DNA of 64,000 bases from positions 1 to 64,000 of the forward strand of contig JAJIRX010000265.1 in assembly GCA_023853785.1 (NCBI GenBank), read 5' to 3'. The notes below the pieces were generated by a model. It worked only from the letters and a program-made list of their open reading frames with translations. It was not told where the DNA came from and searched no databases. Shown in pieces: positions 33,560 to 45,400 of the stretch; position 1 is the stretch's first letter; the number at the start of each line of letters is the position of its first letter. The DNA comes from Psilocybe azurescens. Taxonomy: Eukaryota > Basidiomycota > Agaricomycetes > Agaricales > Agrocybaceae. The translations under genes and the position numbers were made by a program.

Positions 33560-35510
33560 TGATTGTCCATGCGGGAACACATAGTTTGGGCATAAAGTAT
33601 GCGTATATTCGGAGGGTGCTGTGGCATTAATGTGAAAGGAAAATGGAGAAGCCTAGATATTAAAATGTCCCACAATATGATGAAATAATAATAATATTCG
33701 ATCCCTCCGACACTGACCAAGTCATTGAGACCGTATGTATGTTGGGCATAGATGTTGACTATGAAAAGCTAAAGAGTAGCCCCCTCTTTGATAGCCTGAT
33801 TCACATATACGCAACTGTACATTGATTTCCATGAAGCACTAACCTCGGATCAGTGGTCACTATTCAGACCAAAGTCTGGTGCACTTTGTCCTCTCTTTTC
33901 CTCTTCTCTTCAAAGTCGCCTCGGGGTTACTTATATCCCACATGCGACTATTTAATGAATGAAACAATATATTACATTCCTTCAAGCCGATTGAAAATCA
34001 AAGGTGTTCGATGCCCTAAACTTTCGCGACGTATATATGTATGAATTTTATCTACAGTACAGTACCAGTCCGAAAAAGTGTTCTCGGCTCATTTTTGTCA
34101 GCTGGATGACTCGCTGGCTGTATGTAAAGATGTGGGTCGTTATCATGTATTAAATTTGCTTAATAATATTGTCGTCGCGAGCCAAATATCAAATCAGCGT
34201 CGGTCCTCCCTCCTGGATGAGATCGTAACCTCACCAAGAGCCAGCAGCGGTCACAGAAGACAAGAAAGAGGACGATAAACAAGTAGGTGACGCATGGATT
34301 GCATGTGGTGGAATAATTATCGGGATATCCAGATCATGTGTAGCGCATAGTTAAAGTGTAGGTGGAAATGTGGGATGGAGGCCTAAGAAAACCCACAATA
34401 CGCTCAAATGTAATAAAATCCGAACGGCGGGATCTTTAGTATATGGGGGTAATCTAAGCATGAGGATAGGGGTGCGGGTGCGGGTGCGGTGTCAAGTGCA
34501 TGGGCTTGGGCGGGCATAGAATGTAGGGTGTCTTCGGGGTGGTCAAGACATCAAGACACGGATAGAGCATCGGTCGGAAGACAGGGGTGGTTGTAGTCAT
34601 TTTATTTCTTCGGTATTTCTTCTTTTCGTGTTTTCGGGCAGCGCATGGGAATCCAAATCCACAAGTCATAAATCAAATCGCAATCGCAATCGCAAAGGGG
34701 TCACAAAATCAAGCGAACCAAAAAGGCTAAAAACGAAGCGCCCCAGCACCCGACTCAATCTCCGTCCGTAGAATGGTTACGGAGGAGGAGAGCAGGGGAT
34801 GTCATCGCTTTTACTTAGTACCCGGGCTCGCATGTAGTAGAATCACACAAGAATAACAACACACAGAGCGTACACTCACATATACACCCAAACCTAAACC
34901 CAACCCCCATCCGGAGGACTCAAAAATCCAAAAACAATCCAAAAAATGCACTCCAGATGCAGGCATCAGCACACGGCGTGGCAGCATACAATTCAGAAGC
35001 CCAGGCGCGCGAGGGCGCACACACAATCGACTCGGACGTTAAAATCAAAGCAGAAGATCGCAATAATGATGAATAGGAGAAAGGAAGGAGATTGGAGGAA
35101 TGGATGGAGGGATAGACGGTGTGCTCCAGCGCATATGATGCTTTCGGGTGTGGTATTGGTGAGTCGGGATGTGAAAAAGGAACGAAAAAGTCAAGGTGAA
35201 GTTGAAGTTGAACGTGAAGGGTAAATTGCGGAAGGGAGGTAAAAGTGCGAAGAAAATGGAAGGGTGTCATTTGAAATTTAAAAATGGGGATTTAAGAACA
35301 AAGTGAAAGCGCAGAGGGAGGGTGTGGGAAGTCGGAGGCAGGTGAACGACGCGAACATGAACCCAAAGAAACAAATCAAGCGCCAAAAATCAATATTCCA
35401 TCCCTAATCATAAATTACAGTGCACGCACCAACGCACACCCTCCAATCAATAATCCATTCCAATATACCAATCCACAATCGACGATGGGTCATACTCCTC
35501 TTCCATCTCC
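33560..35510. repeat. NLR downstream region plus block X, copy 2
   Basis: 33580-33760 aligns with 48030-48200 just after NLR2 (gtgaaaggaaaatg, ataataataat). 33850-35510 aligns with block X copies 1 and 3. Landmarks are tcaccaagagccagcag (34229) and actcaatctccgtccgtag (34753). No gene is supported. Confidence 0.6.
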
Positions 35511-35792
35511 TGAACAAGGATCAGACATCGGGGTAGGACTTGTGGGCATTTGACAAAGAAGACATTGATAAAGACGACAACGACAAGGGACGGGAGGGAG
35601 GGGATGAAGAATGGGCTTAACCGTTGGCGCGACAGGTGTAGCGATACGCGAGGGCTTTGGCTTAGGAATCGTGATCGCGTGTCCTAGTCACCCGCTTTCG
35701 GTCACTGAAATGATTAGGTAAGTGAGTGTGCCGAGCTCTTTCCTCGTGGCCTTCCGTACTCATTCCTCCTCCATCTCTCCCACTTTCGTGCT

Positions 35793-36955
35793 CGCTGATC
35801 TCGTCTGGCCTTTCTTACCGATACTACCACAAGTTTCCTCGCCAGATATAAAGTACGTTTTCTTTTGTTAAACCGCACACAACACGTACAGACCGTCGTG
35901 TCACAAGGTGCTATCTTTCTAGTGTGCTCGCAAGTGCCCCTGTACGGTATCATGTCCTCCAACTCTTCCAACCCGCTCTATTGGATGCACGTCATCCTTG
36001 CCTCTAATCATGAGACACTCATGCAATTCTGAATCACGCCTATTATCACTTCCTGAATGATCATACAGCTTTTGGCGGGTGCAAACCTTATCGATGTCGA
36101 TTTCAGGCTTAAGGAAGGTCGGGCATTGTTCAGTGGTGCTCAGAAATGTGAGTGTCATGTCGTCTTGTGCCATGTACATTACAACCCTGCTCCATACGCA
36201 CCCTTCTTTTCTTTTTGCTAGCTCTTCATCACCTATATATGCACACACGCAAAGAAGCGCATATATTGACTACAATTTCTTAGTCTTCACTATCATCATC
36301 GTCCTCGGCCAAGCCACGGTCTACTCGCTTACAGGGCTCTACGGCGTGCCGTCCGACCTCGGGGCCAAGGCCTGCCTCTTACTCGTCATTCAGCTCATCA
36401 TCGCCGCGCTCATTGTGATCTTCGTCGACGAGCTCCTGCAGAAGGGGTGCAGCCTGAGATTGGGCATCAATCTGTTCATTGCGACCAACATCTCGAGTCG
36501 ATTGTCTGGAAGGCTTTCTCGCCTCCTTTTGTTAACATCGGCAGAGCGCATTGATGGGCAACGTGTTCATTGTGTCGCAGATGCTGGCGACTCGGTTCCC
36601 GCGGAACTTGCTGGTTAAGATTTTGGGTGTTTGCGAGGTTAGTTCTATATTTTTTTCTAAAGATGTTGGAATTTTGGCTGACGTGTTATCCCCGTTCTCT
36701 AGCTACTTGTTTTGTTTCGTTCCCTTTGGTCTCCAGCACCTCGAAGACTGCCCGCAACTTAGCGCTACAGGTGGTATCGCATACTACATGTCGCGACCAC
36801 ACACGATCAAAGAACCCGTCCTGGACCCGATCCACACGACGATCTACATCGCCTTCATGCTCAGTGCGTGTGCACTGTTTAGTAAGACATTAATTGAGAT
36901 CTCTGGGAGCGGCCCAAGGGATGTGGCGAAGCAGCTGAAGGACGGCCAGGTGAGC
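35793..36955 (+). pseudogene. SEC61-alpha, decayed copy 2
   Basis: Pieces in order: an N-terminal scrap (35800-35855); a shortened second exon with [14 protein letters not shown] (about 35920-35960, internal bases lost before it); [18 protein letters not shown] sequence with in-frame stops (36060-36110); the exon from 36282, whose best stretch is [20 protein letters not shown] and [20 protein letters not shown]; a deletion joining VNIG to sequence before [20 protein letters not shown] (36540-36620); and TGGIAYYMSRPHTIKEPVLD to ACALFSKTLIEISGSGPRDV (36765-36930). The last exon is absent. Intron positions agree with copy 1. Confidence 0.83.
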
Positions 36956-37127
36956 TTTGCATATCTCTGCACGATAGATGGCACACTTACAAATGGTTTA
37001 TGCGATAGATATCTGTCAGTGACTGTCTGCTGTCTGTGGGAGGTGTATATGAAGCTTTGAGTCTATCATTAGGTTCGTTGAGTGGGGAAGGTGCAGAGTG
37101 ATAAGGATTATTGGCTGGATTGTCAGC

Positions 37128-37780
37128 TGTGGGATGGCTTGTGAATGTCCCGCGGGGATGACGTAGGGCGCATGGTACGTTTCTTGTGTTATTGCTAATG
37201 TGTCTTGCTCATGATATTCCTTGCATTCAGCGATGCATAACGCAGAGTTCCCGTCAGGATGTTTTGACGTCCGCCAAACTCACATCCGCTTCCTTATCTT
37301 GCCATTCCGTCGACCCATACCGACCGACGTGATCGAGCATCGGCCTCGGTTATTGCCTCTGGTCCGTGCGTGTACTGCCGCCCCGCTACGAAGATTCTAC
37401 TCTAACGCAACGTATCGATTTCCGGCAATCTGTGCATTCTCACATCGCCTGTCGTTCTATCAAACACCGGATATGCTCCTGCCATGTCGTATCGATTTCC
37501 GGCAAACTGTGCATTCGCGCGGCTTCTGTCATCATGACACAGTGCCGTTGAGGGGAAGGCTGACTAGCGATAGGGTACAGGATGGGTTTTAAGCTGTGGG
37601 ATGAGTTATGAATGTCCGGCGAAGATGACATGGCACATGGTACGTTTCTTGTGCTATTCTCGATGTCTTTTGCTGACAACACTTTTTCCATTCAGTGATT
37701 CATGACGCCGAGGGCCTGTTGCGATGTTCTGGCGTCTACCGAACTCACATCCCGCCTCCTTAACTCGCCATTCCCACCTT
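37128..37780. repeat. Direct tandem repeats in unique spacer
   Basis: About 180 bases starting gctgtgggatg (37125) recur at 37590 with moderate divergence. Inside, a ~78-base unit (cgtatcgatttccggcaa) occurs at 37410 and 37488. Short frames here are not conserved between the repeats. No gene is supported in 36960-38130. Confidence 0.55.
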
Positions 37781-38119
37781 TCATGCGCCTTGTATGTCAG
37801 GCCGAGCTCTAAACCATGCTCTCGGCCCTCAATCAAATTTCTACCACATACATTGCCTTCCTGCAAGCCACAAGCTCGCTCAGACCGTCGTTAGGGTTCA
37901 TCATGTACCATTATCAAGATATCTCGCAAGTGTTAACGCAGTGCATTGTCTTCCGCAAACCGTGGAACCTCGAACCAAACCTATCGTTCTCCGGCTAAGG
38001 GTGATTATCCGCATCACCCCATGGTTTATTGCTCCCTTTTCACGGAGTTCGAGTCATGACTGCCTCGTGTTCATGAAAGATGACTCTCTCAAATTTTGGG
38101 GTAAGTTTCACAGCTAATA

Positions 38120-38640
38120 TCGTTCATTGGATTACGCTGACACCAATCAGTACAGAACGGATGTCACTGTGATATAGGGTTAGGGTTACGACGACGAAGG
38201 TATTTGTTCATCTCACTATTCATTTGTGTGGTAAACTGACCTGTAGATTGTCGCAGAGTGTGTGGTACAGTATCCTGCAGCTTGTAGGCCAGGGTGGATG
38301 GATGTTGGAGAGGATTAGCGCTGTTAGGGGCTGAGGCTGAGGCTGAGGCTTCGGGCTTCAGTTGGTGATGGTTGGGTACGAATTCCGATGTGTCCGTAGA
38401 TAGACCGGTTACGCCTTCTATTACCCTTCGGGGTGTCCAACCTCTGCACAAATATTATCAAAAGGTGTTAGAGTAGTTCAACTACGCTCTTTTTTCGTGT
38501 ATACGTAGATTTCATTATCTTTACAACAACAAGCGAGATAAAATCCAACAGAAAGAGTATCATTCACATACGCCTGCACGATACAGTTGCCTGGCATTTA
38601 CTGACACGACGCAGTGAGGATGTTCACCATATCATCATAT
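38120..38640. repeat. Duplicated block Y, copy 1, left part
   Basis: It aligns with about 49718-50040, including tagggttagggttacga (38175 and 49775) and ggtatttgttcatctcac. A Ser/Ala-rich - strand frame (38451-38164) is only partly preserved in the other copy, so it is not called as a gene. Confidence 0.6.
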
Positions 38641-38925
38641 CTTGTCCACATCCGAATAGGAGGAACCTGTAGAGAGGTTGCACGAACGGGTGAGGAGGAA
38701 GTATATCAATTCCTGAGCTGTTGGACTCCAAGAGACGTGTTATCGGTACGGTGTCAGTGAATTCAAACTGGTCCGTCGAGGATGGAAAACGTACATGTTG
38801 AAGCCGACGGGTGCTGGGACGACAATTGGAATGGTTCCAGGACTCCCACCAGACCTTTGGGGAACAGATAAAGTAGCGATGGCAATGGCGAGAAGAGTAG
38901 TAGCAGATGCAAAGAAGTTGAACAT
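38630..38925 (-). pseudogene. Small secreted-protein-like gene, copy 1
   Basis: The start MFNFFASATTLLAIAIATLS (38925) is a short hydrophobic N-terminus like a signal peptide and leads to PGTIPIVVPAPVGFN. A GTACGT donor follows at 38794. The second exon aligns with copy 2 as SGIDILPPHPFVQPLYRFLL, but a small insertion (tgatat, near 38635) brings a stop. The second copy at 50426-50037 keeps this frame open. No family is recognised. Confidence 0.45.
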
Positions 38926-38969
38926 GAACTTTTCCTCCGCTAAAACAAGTCTGCCTTTATACAAAATTT

Positions 38970-40900
38970 GCGTCCTACAAGCTGGATACTCGAGTATACA
39001 ATGTCGTGTTCAACACTAAGTTATTCAGAGTTTGGCTGGCGGCGCTGGATTATCGCGATAATGCCACTGGAGATCACACAATTTGGAAGCTTTCCAAAGA
39101 CGATTCTATTGAACGGAGACTATAATCAGTCATAGCAGATGTACGCTGTACATTTTGGGTCTGCATGAAGGAGGTCAAATCGTACTATAATGTTTGAATT
39201 CGAAGCCAGCCTTAATTTCTCTCCAATAAATCGGACGTTCCGATGAGAATTAAGTTCGCAATCTACTCCGCCAAATCAGTCAGTTTACAAGCTGATCAAA
39301 TGGGATAGAAATATTACATGCTTTTGATCCATCCCAAGTGGTTTGAACAAATGCGAACGAATATATTCACAGTTGGATAAACCAAGAAAATTTAATCGTG
39401 TGTAACATCGGTAATTTGTCCTAGTGTTTGGGTCCATCGCCTTTCAAAAATTCGGTCTTCGATTGAAATTGCACTCGCCGTTGTTGTTGGCGGTCGAATG
39501 CTCTGGCATTGTGAGTTTGATAATGAATAAATTCATTATTTTTCAATGACTCTACAGTGGCGGAGGAAGAGCAATTTGAAGTACAAACAGTCGGGTCCGA
39601 TCAAATTGACACGGACCATGGACCGACGCAGTAGGGGGTTCCTATAAGCCCTGGTCTGCCTTTTGGACTGCTGCCTATGTGGACGGGATGTTACAAAACA
39701 TTTCCTTTGTAGGAATCCATTTGGTGGCACCATAATCTCTACCAGCCGCGTTTGACGGTCGGCATTATGTGGCAATCTCCTCTTTACCGCAAAGGAATTT
39801 GATGCCAGGCATCCCGACCCCTCCTTTTGTGCCCAGGAATATTTACCGATTTTGACGGATTTTCTAGATGGTATATCCAGAGTGGTGCAGCGCATAACAT
39901 AAGGGATGTATGGTGAGCGTACACAGATCCACCGTGCAACTCGAGGCAAAATTCGGAACGGAGGAGATCTGTAGTGGTGGTAATGCCGTGAGGTCGGGAG
40001 TAGGGGCAGATACCGCGCCAAGCGCGTGAGGACATTAGGGTGCTATCGGTATTCAGCGTTGGCATTGTCGAGACATTGAGACATCAGCGATGTTGCAGTC
40101 GTAATTATTCCAGTTATTTAATTGGGCGAGTTCAAATTCTTCTTATTTTTTCGTGTCAATTGAGGAGCAGGTACGAGAATTTCACGACAATGAATACAAG
40201 AACGACAACAAAAAAGGTTACAAGCTACCAAGTGCAGAGAAAGAATAAAATTTTTAGCAAAGCAGCACCCCACACATGCACAGAACAGAATCGAGTCCAG
40301 CTCCGTCGATATTAACTTGGAAGAATGGAGGAAAACAGCAAGAGCTGCCGTTATGTTTAAACAGTTATTGACAAGCAGCTTGTATTTATTAGGAGAACGA
40401 AGAACGCTGAATGAATAAAGGCACGGTCAAAGAAAATAAATTTCTAAGTGCGAGAAGAGAACGAGATGATGAAAGGGTTTGAAGCAAAGATTCGATGCAG
40501 GCGACGGGGCTAGTGAAAAAATACACTCCGTACTTACACAACAGCCAATTCATACGCCAACAAAGGAGGAGGACCGAGCACGTGAGGCAAAGGAGACAAT
40601 AATTGAACCTAGTACTGAATCCAACACATCTTGGATGGTATGTTTCGGCGTATAGCGCTTTATTGCGTGATTTATTTTGTATGTTGTAGTATAAAAGAAG
40701 GTAGAACAAAAACGCAGATATACAATATGGGTAGCACGCAAGGTTTTAGAATGGTGCTATGGAGACAAGCGAGAGTGGCAGAGGAGGCGAGGATAGGATG
40801 GGCCGCTCAGACGAGAAAGAGTGTGCTATGTTTGCTCGTGTTAACCTGGCTCTCACTATCTTATCTTATCTTTGCAACTTTTCACGGCCCCGGTATGCGA
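38970..40900. other. Spacer; right part duplicated at 51290-51870
   Basis: 39880-40900 matches 51290-51870 in landmarks such as cggaggagatc (39958 and 51340), ttggatggta (40631 and 51610) and gataggatgggccgctcaga (40793 and 51781). The frames differ between copies. 38970-39880 has no second copy that I can see and no supportable gene. Confidence 0.5.
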
Positions 40901-41059
40901 TCCGATCAATGTTAATTCACGACGTCACGCGTCAACGGGCGACCTCCCTGTCGCCAAACCCCCATCATCTCCACTACCAGCCTGGTGCCTCACCATCCTC
41001 AACCTACGCACACGTCATCAGCCACATCCACCACACGACCCCCTCGAAGAACTGCACAT

Positions 41060-42778
41060 GTAGCTCCACCTCCGACACACCCTATTGGATGCACGTCATC
41101 CTGGCCTCTAATCATGGAATCATCTATTATCACTTCGGGAATGATCGTGCAGCTTTAGGCAGGTGCAAGCCTTATCGTTATGGATTCCATTGTTAAGGAG
41201 GATCGTCAGGCGTTGTTTGGTGGTGCCCAGAAATGTGGGTGTCGTGCCGTCTTACATCGTGCACATCCCAAACCTTTTTCTATCCGCACCCTTTTCTTCC
41301 TACTGTCCAATGTCTTCATCATCTATATATGCACACGCACAAAGAAGCACACATACTGACTAAAATTTTGCAGTCTTTACCCTCATTATCGTTCTTGGTC
41401 AAGCCACCATCTACGTGCTCGCAGGGCTCTATGGCCAGTCGTCGGAATATGGGGCGGGCGGTGCTTCCTGCTCATCGCCCAGCTCATCGTCGCGGCACTG
41501 ATCGTGATCGTCTTGGACGAGCTCCTGCGGAAGGGGTACGGGTTCGGATCCAGTATCAACCTGTTCATCGGGACCAATACCTGCGAGTCGATCATATGGA
41601 ACGCGTTCTCACCTACCACTATGAACATCGGGCGCGGGAGCGAGTTCGAAGGTGCGCTCGTCGCGCTCTTCCATCTGCTCTTCACGTGGCACGACAAAGG
41701 CCAGGGCGCTGCACGAGGCGTTCTGGAGGGAGCTGCTCCCGAACATGATGTCGCTGGTCTTGACGGTGGTTATTTTCGCGGTGGTGATCCACCTGCGGGG
41801 ATTTAGGATTGACATCCCGGTGAAGAAAAATAGATCCAGAGGACAGTGGGGTACGTACCCGATCAATCTGTTTTATATGAGGACTATACTGATCATGCTA
41901 CAGAGCGCGTTGGCGAACAATGTGTTTGTTGTGTCGCAGATGTTGGCGACTTGGTTCCCGCGGAATTTGTTGGTTAAGGTTCTGGGTGTTTGTTTTCTGT
42001 TTTCTTTTTCTGAGGGCGTTGGGATTTTGGCTGACCTTTTTCACAGTTCTCTTGCTACCTGTACCCTTCCCTTCCCTTGGGTCTGCAGCCCTCGAAGACT
42101 CCCCGCAACTCCCCGCAACAGGCGGGATCGCATACTACATGTCCCCACCGCATACGCTCACAGAAGCCATCCTGGACCCGATCCACACCGCGATATACAT
42201 CATGTTCATGTTCAGTGCGTGTGCGCTGTTCAGTAAGATGTGGATTGAAATTTTGGGAGTGGACCGAGGGATGTGGCGAAGCGGTTGAAAGATCAGCAGA
42301 TGGTGTGTATTTTTCTTGTTGCCCATCTGCGTTGGATTTACGGTCGCCATTTCCACCTTCCCAACGCCATGCCATCTACCTACGCATGCATTCCATCCCT
42401 TCATTTTGTTTGCTTCTCCTCATCTTTCCTCTATTCGTCTTTAGCGTTTAACCCGATGCTAACTCCCTCCTGCACAACCAGGTAATGGCCGGCCACCGTG
42501 CGGCCACCGCGAAGGCTCGATATACAAGAAGCTCAAGCGCGTGATCCCGACGCGGCTGCATTCAGCGGCGCGATCCTTGGGTGCTATTGGGAGTGGCGCA
42601 GGGATTTTGATGGCTGTTACTATTATTTATATCTGTGAGTTTCCTTTCTCCTCTTATGGAGAGAGATAGAGGAATGTAGTAGGTGATTTTGTTTGGATGT
42701 TTTTTTGGATGTAGACTGGCAGATCGGCATGCGCGAATCGGGTGGGCCTGAGACGGCTGCGTTTGGTGATCCGCTATA
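41060..42778 (+). pseudogene. SEC61-alpha, decayed copy 3 (longest middle part)
   Basis: The first 90 or so residues are missing; the copy starts at [12 protein letters not shown] (41080). After an intron come [20 protein letters not shown], a one-base shift, then [20 protein letters not shown] and [20 protein letters not shown] (41375-41660). A one-base insertion near 41705 separates this from [40 protein letters not shown] and [20 protein letters not shown] (41730-41985). TGGIAYYMSPPHTLTEAILD and ACALFSKMWIEILGV follow (42118-42262). The last exons survive: an AGHR-type segment in shifted frames (42490-42630) and IGMRESGGPE plus FGDPL before a stop (42725-42780). This is the most complete copy but still frameshifted in at least three places. 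Confidence 0.87.
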
Positions 42779-42779
42779 A

Positions 42780-43540
42780 ATAAATAAAACAATCGACATC
42801 GACGTCCGACATCGCCTTTTGCACATTCGACTCTATACACCCTGCCCACCGCCTATATTCGCATACCTCTCCTCCTTCCCATCCTTTCCCTTCTTCATCG
42901 TAGAGAGCATACTAAATTGAGCCGTAGTCGTGTTGGTGATGGGTGCGTGGAAGTGCGTGGGATGAGGGGAGTAGGGAGGATGGTTGGTAGATGGAGGGAT
43001 GCGATGTAATTTATAGTTCTGTTCGTTTGTTCGTTGTCTGTATATCAAAGAGTTATACACCCGGGGTGTAGTGTAAAAGAGCGTTTGAACCATTGTTGTT
43101 GCGTGACAGCCAGTGAAAGTAGGTGGATGGATGGATGGGAAACAGGGGTTGGGAGGAATTTTAGGATTGGCTGTGTAGAGAAGGTGAAGGCAGTGTCTCA
43201 TCATGGTTTGTGTGAAATGTTCGAGTTATGTCTTACGATTATGGCTTATAATTCATTACATTCCTTCAAGCGCTTTGAAAGTGATTTTTAAACAAAAACA
43301 AAAACAAAAATGGCTCAGGTTTACATTTTCGTGAGGTACATAAGCAAGTTCAAACGTGTTGGCGCTTGAGGGAAAGACAACCAAAACCAAATTCGGTCAA
43401 CACGTCCCTTTCAATCGTATGAGTCACGGCGTGCGCGTTGTAACCAAAGACTCCGTAAAGGGCACTTTATTACGCCATATTCTCATTTCCCGGCAACGAG
43501 CAGACACTCTTCCTCCCAATTACGTATACCTTCTCAATCC
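42780..43540. other. SEC61 copy 3 downstream region
   Basis: It aligns with 53960-54560 after copy 4 (landmarks gagttataca/gagttatag, ggtacataagcaagttc at 43336 and 54453, gttggcgctt). It carries a GATG microsatellite at 43122-43140. No gene. The shared region shows that the unit extends from SEC61 into the NLR upstream sequence. Confidence 0.55.
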
Positions 43541-43542
43541 CT

Positions 43543-43690
43543 GTACAAGGAGCTGAAGCAGGTGACCTCGACTGAGGCTGCATTTGGCGGCGCGATCTTC
43601 AACTTGCTCTCTGTGGCAGCAGACCTTTCTGGTGCAATTGGGAGCGGCACGGAGATCTTGATAGCTGTTACTATTATTTATAGCTGTGAG
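43543..43690 (+). pseudogene. SEC61-alpha C-terminal scrap (fifth copy)
   Basis: It encodes [40 protein letters not shown] and IAVTIIY before a GTGAGT donor at 43686. The match is to the penultimate SEC61-alpha exon. It lies inside sequence that otherwise belongs to the NLR upstream region (aacgagcagacactcttcctcc just before it recurs at 44813 and 55560 without SEC61), so it is a separate rearranged insertion. Confidence 0.75.
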
Positions 43691-43699
43691 TTTTTTTTT

Positions 43700-45400
43700 T
43701 GACATCTCTTTCTGCACACCAACTCAACATACCCTGCCTACCGCCTTCTTCTAGATGCCCGTATTTCGCATCCCTCTCCCCTCCCTCTCCCTCTCCTTCC
43801 CTTTCTCGCCGTTCACAACGTAACTGCTTTAATGTTCTTGATCGTGATATTTATCAAACGCCCACTATCCATCTGTCTGTGGTGCTTATGGGAGCACTTG
43901 GTGACCCATGAGAGAATACTAAAGATCACGTTATCCCCGATAACTCGTCTCAAACATACCTCCTGAATTCTCCCCTCTACCTCTCAAATGCACACCGACG
44001 AATTGGGCTACTGTATAGCTAAATGGAAAAGCTTGGGTCATCGAAGGAACAACATTGAGTCGAGCTGCCGCCCGTTCGATTTGTTCTCCTCATGACCTGA
44101 CTCCTTCCCTGCCTCTCTTGTTTCATGTATGTACGTGCCATTCGTAGTTTCAGCAGACATGATGAGTGAAATCGGCGAGAACCATACCTCAAGACTCTGA
44201 TATTCATGCGTTATCGCACAACACTGACTCTAGACTCGTGTAGTGTCGATCAGCTCTCTGTGCTGAGCTACCTGTCTTCTCTTTCCAAGCTATTCTCACC
44301 GAACGGCATACATGTGGCTATCAAATCGAGCGACCCCTCAGATATGTTCTTTCAATGCAGCGGGCCTAGAACATGTTCGTCATATATGCATGATGTAGGG
44401 GAAAGCAACTTCTGCGCTCGTCATGTAGCATATAGCCACGGGTTGGTTCGGATATTGTTTACGTTCGTCCCGTCCACCATAAAGTAGCCCAGTGACTCAA
44501 AACATCTTGTAGCTTGAAAATCAGATATCTGACCAGCACAGGCTGTATTTTCCATGTCGTGCTTGATGTTTTGAGAATACATATACCCTTGGAGAATTCC
44601 AGCGGGTACTCGCGATCCTACTCTCCTCGTACTCGTACTTGTGCTGCGGCTGGCACATCAAAAATGCGACCTCACCCATCCACGGTTCCACCCATCGCAT
44701 GACGTTCGTGGGTTCTCGGCACGCAGAACTCGCCTTCAGCGCGCATCTGTTTGGTTAGTCGTAATTGGGTAGAGGTCGATTCATTGAACCATGTTCTCAT
44801 TTCCTGGCCACGAGCAGACATTCTTCCTCGCAATTCCTTATATCTTCTCAATGCCAGTGACCAAACGTTGACAGCCTAGAATTTCTCCTGTCTTTTAGTT
44901 CTCTTTCTCATGTCCCACTCATCATTTATTCGGTTTCATCGCACCACGTGTTAAGTGGACTCAATAGACTTTACTTTCAAAGATTGCTGCTTGGAGACTG
45001 GAGCCTCGCGATGGAGGTGAGTCAGGCGGGATAGATCCTTTATACTTCAACAATTAAAAAGCATCAGCATTAGTCCATATGTGCTTCCCTGAGCGATGTC
45101 AAGTTTTGTCAACGATGAGGCGTGTATGTTTGACCTTAAAATAACGGAAAGCCTGTGCCTGTGAGCCACGGCCATTTCGACACATCGTGCGAGAATGGAG
45201 TTACTGGTATGCCACAACTTGCTGACTTGTCTTCATACCACTCTCATTGTGCTTGTCCTGCTCGTCTCTGTCGCTTACCCAACTTCTTTCTCCCTTACTC
45301 ATTTGGCGCTTACCCGAATTTGTGGTCTGTTACCCCCACCTAAAGACCGGCAACATAAGCGCATCCTATCACCGAAGCTACACATAATACACCGCAGCCG
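43700..45400 (+). promoter_or_regulatory. Conserved NLR upstream region, copy 2
   Basis: It matches 29560-30511 and 54560-56130. Landmarks include cttctctttccaagctattc (44277 and 55012), gaacatgttcgtcatatat (44369 and 55093) and gaggcgtgtatgtttgacct (45116). A 90-residue frame at 44206-44487 is partly shared with 54932-55300 but carries no domain, and the first copy lacks it, so I do not call it a gene. Confidence 0.5.

Noticed and set aside
39536..40065. - strand frames of 161 and 93 codons
   Set aside because: They overlap each other, and the duplicated copy at 51053-51411 does not keep either frame.
44206..44487. 93-codon frame upstream of NLR2 as a gene
   Set aside because: Only partly matched at 54932, not at 29560, and no domain; treated as part of the NLR upstream region.
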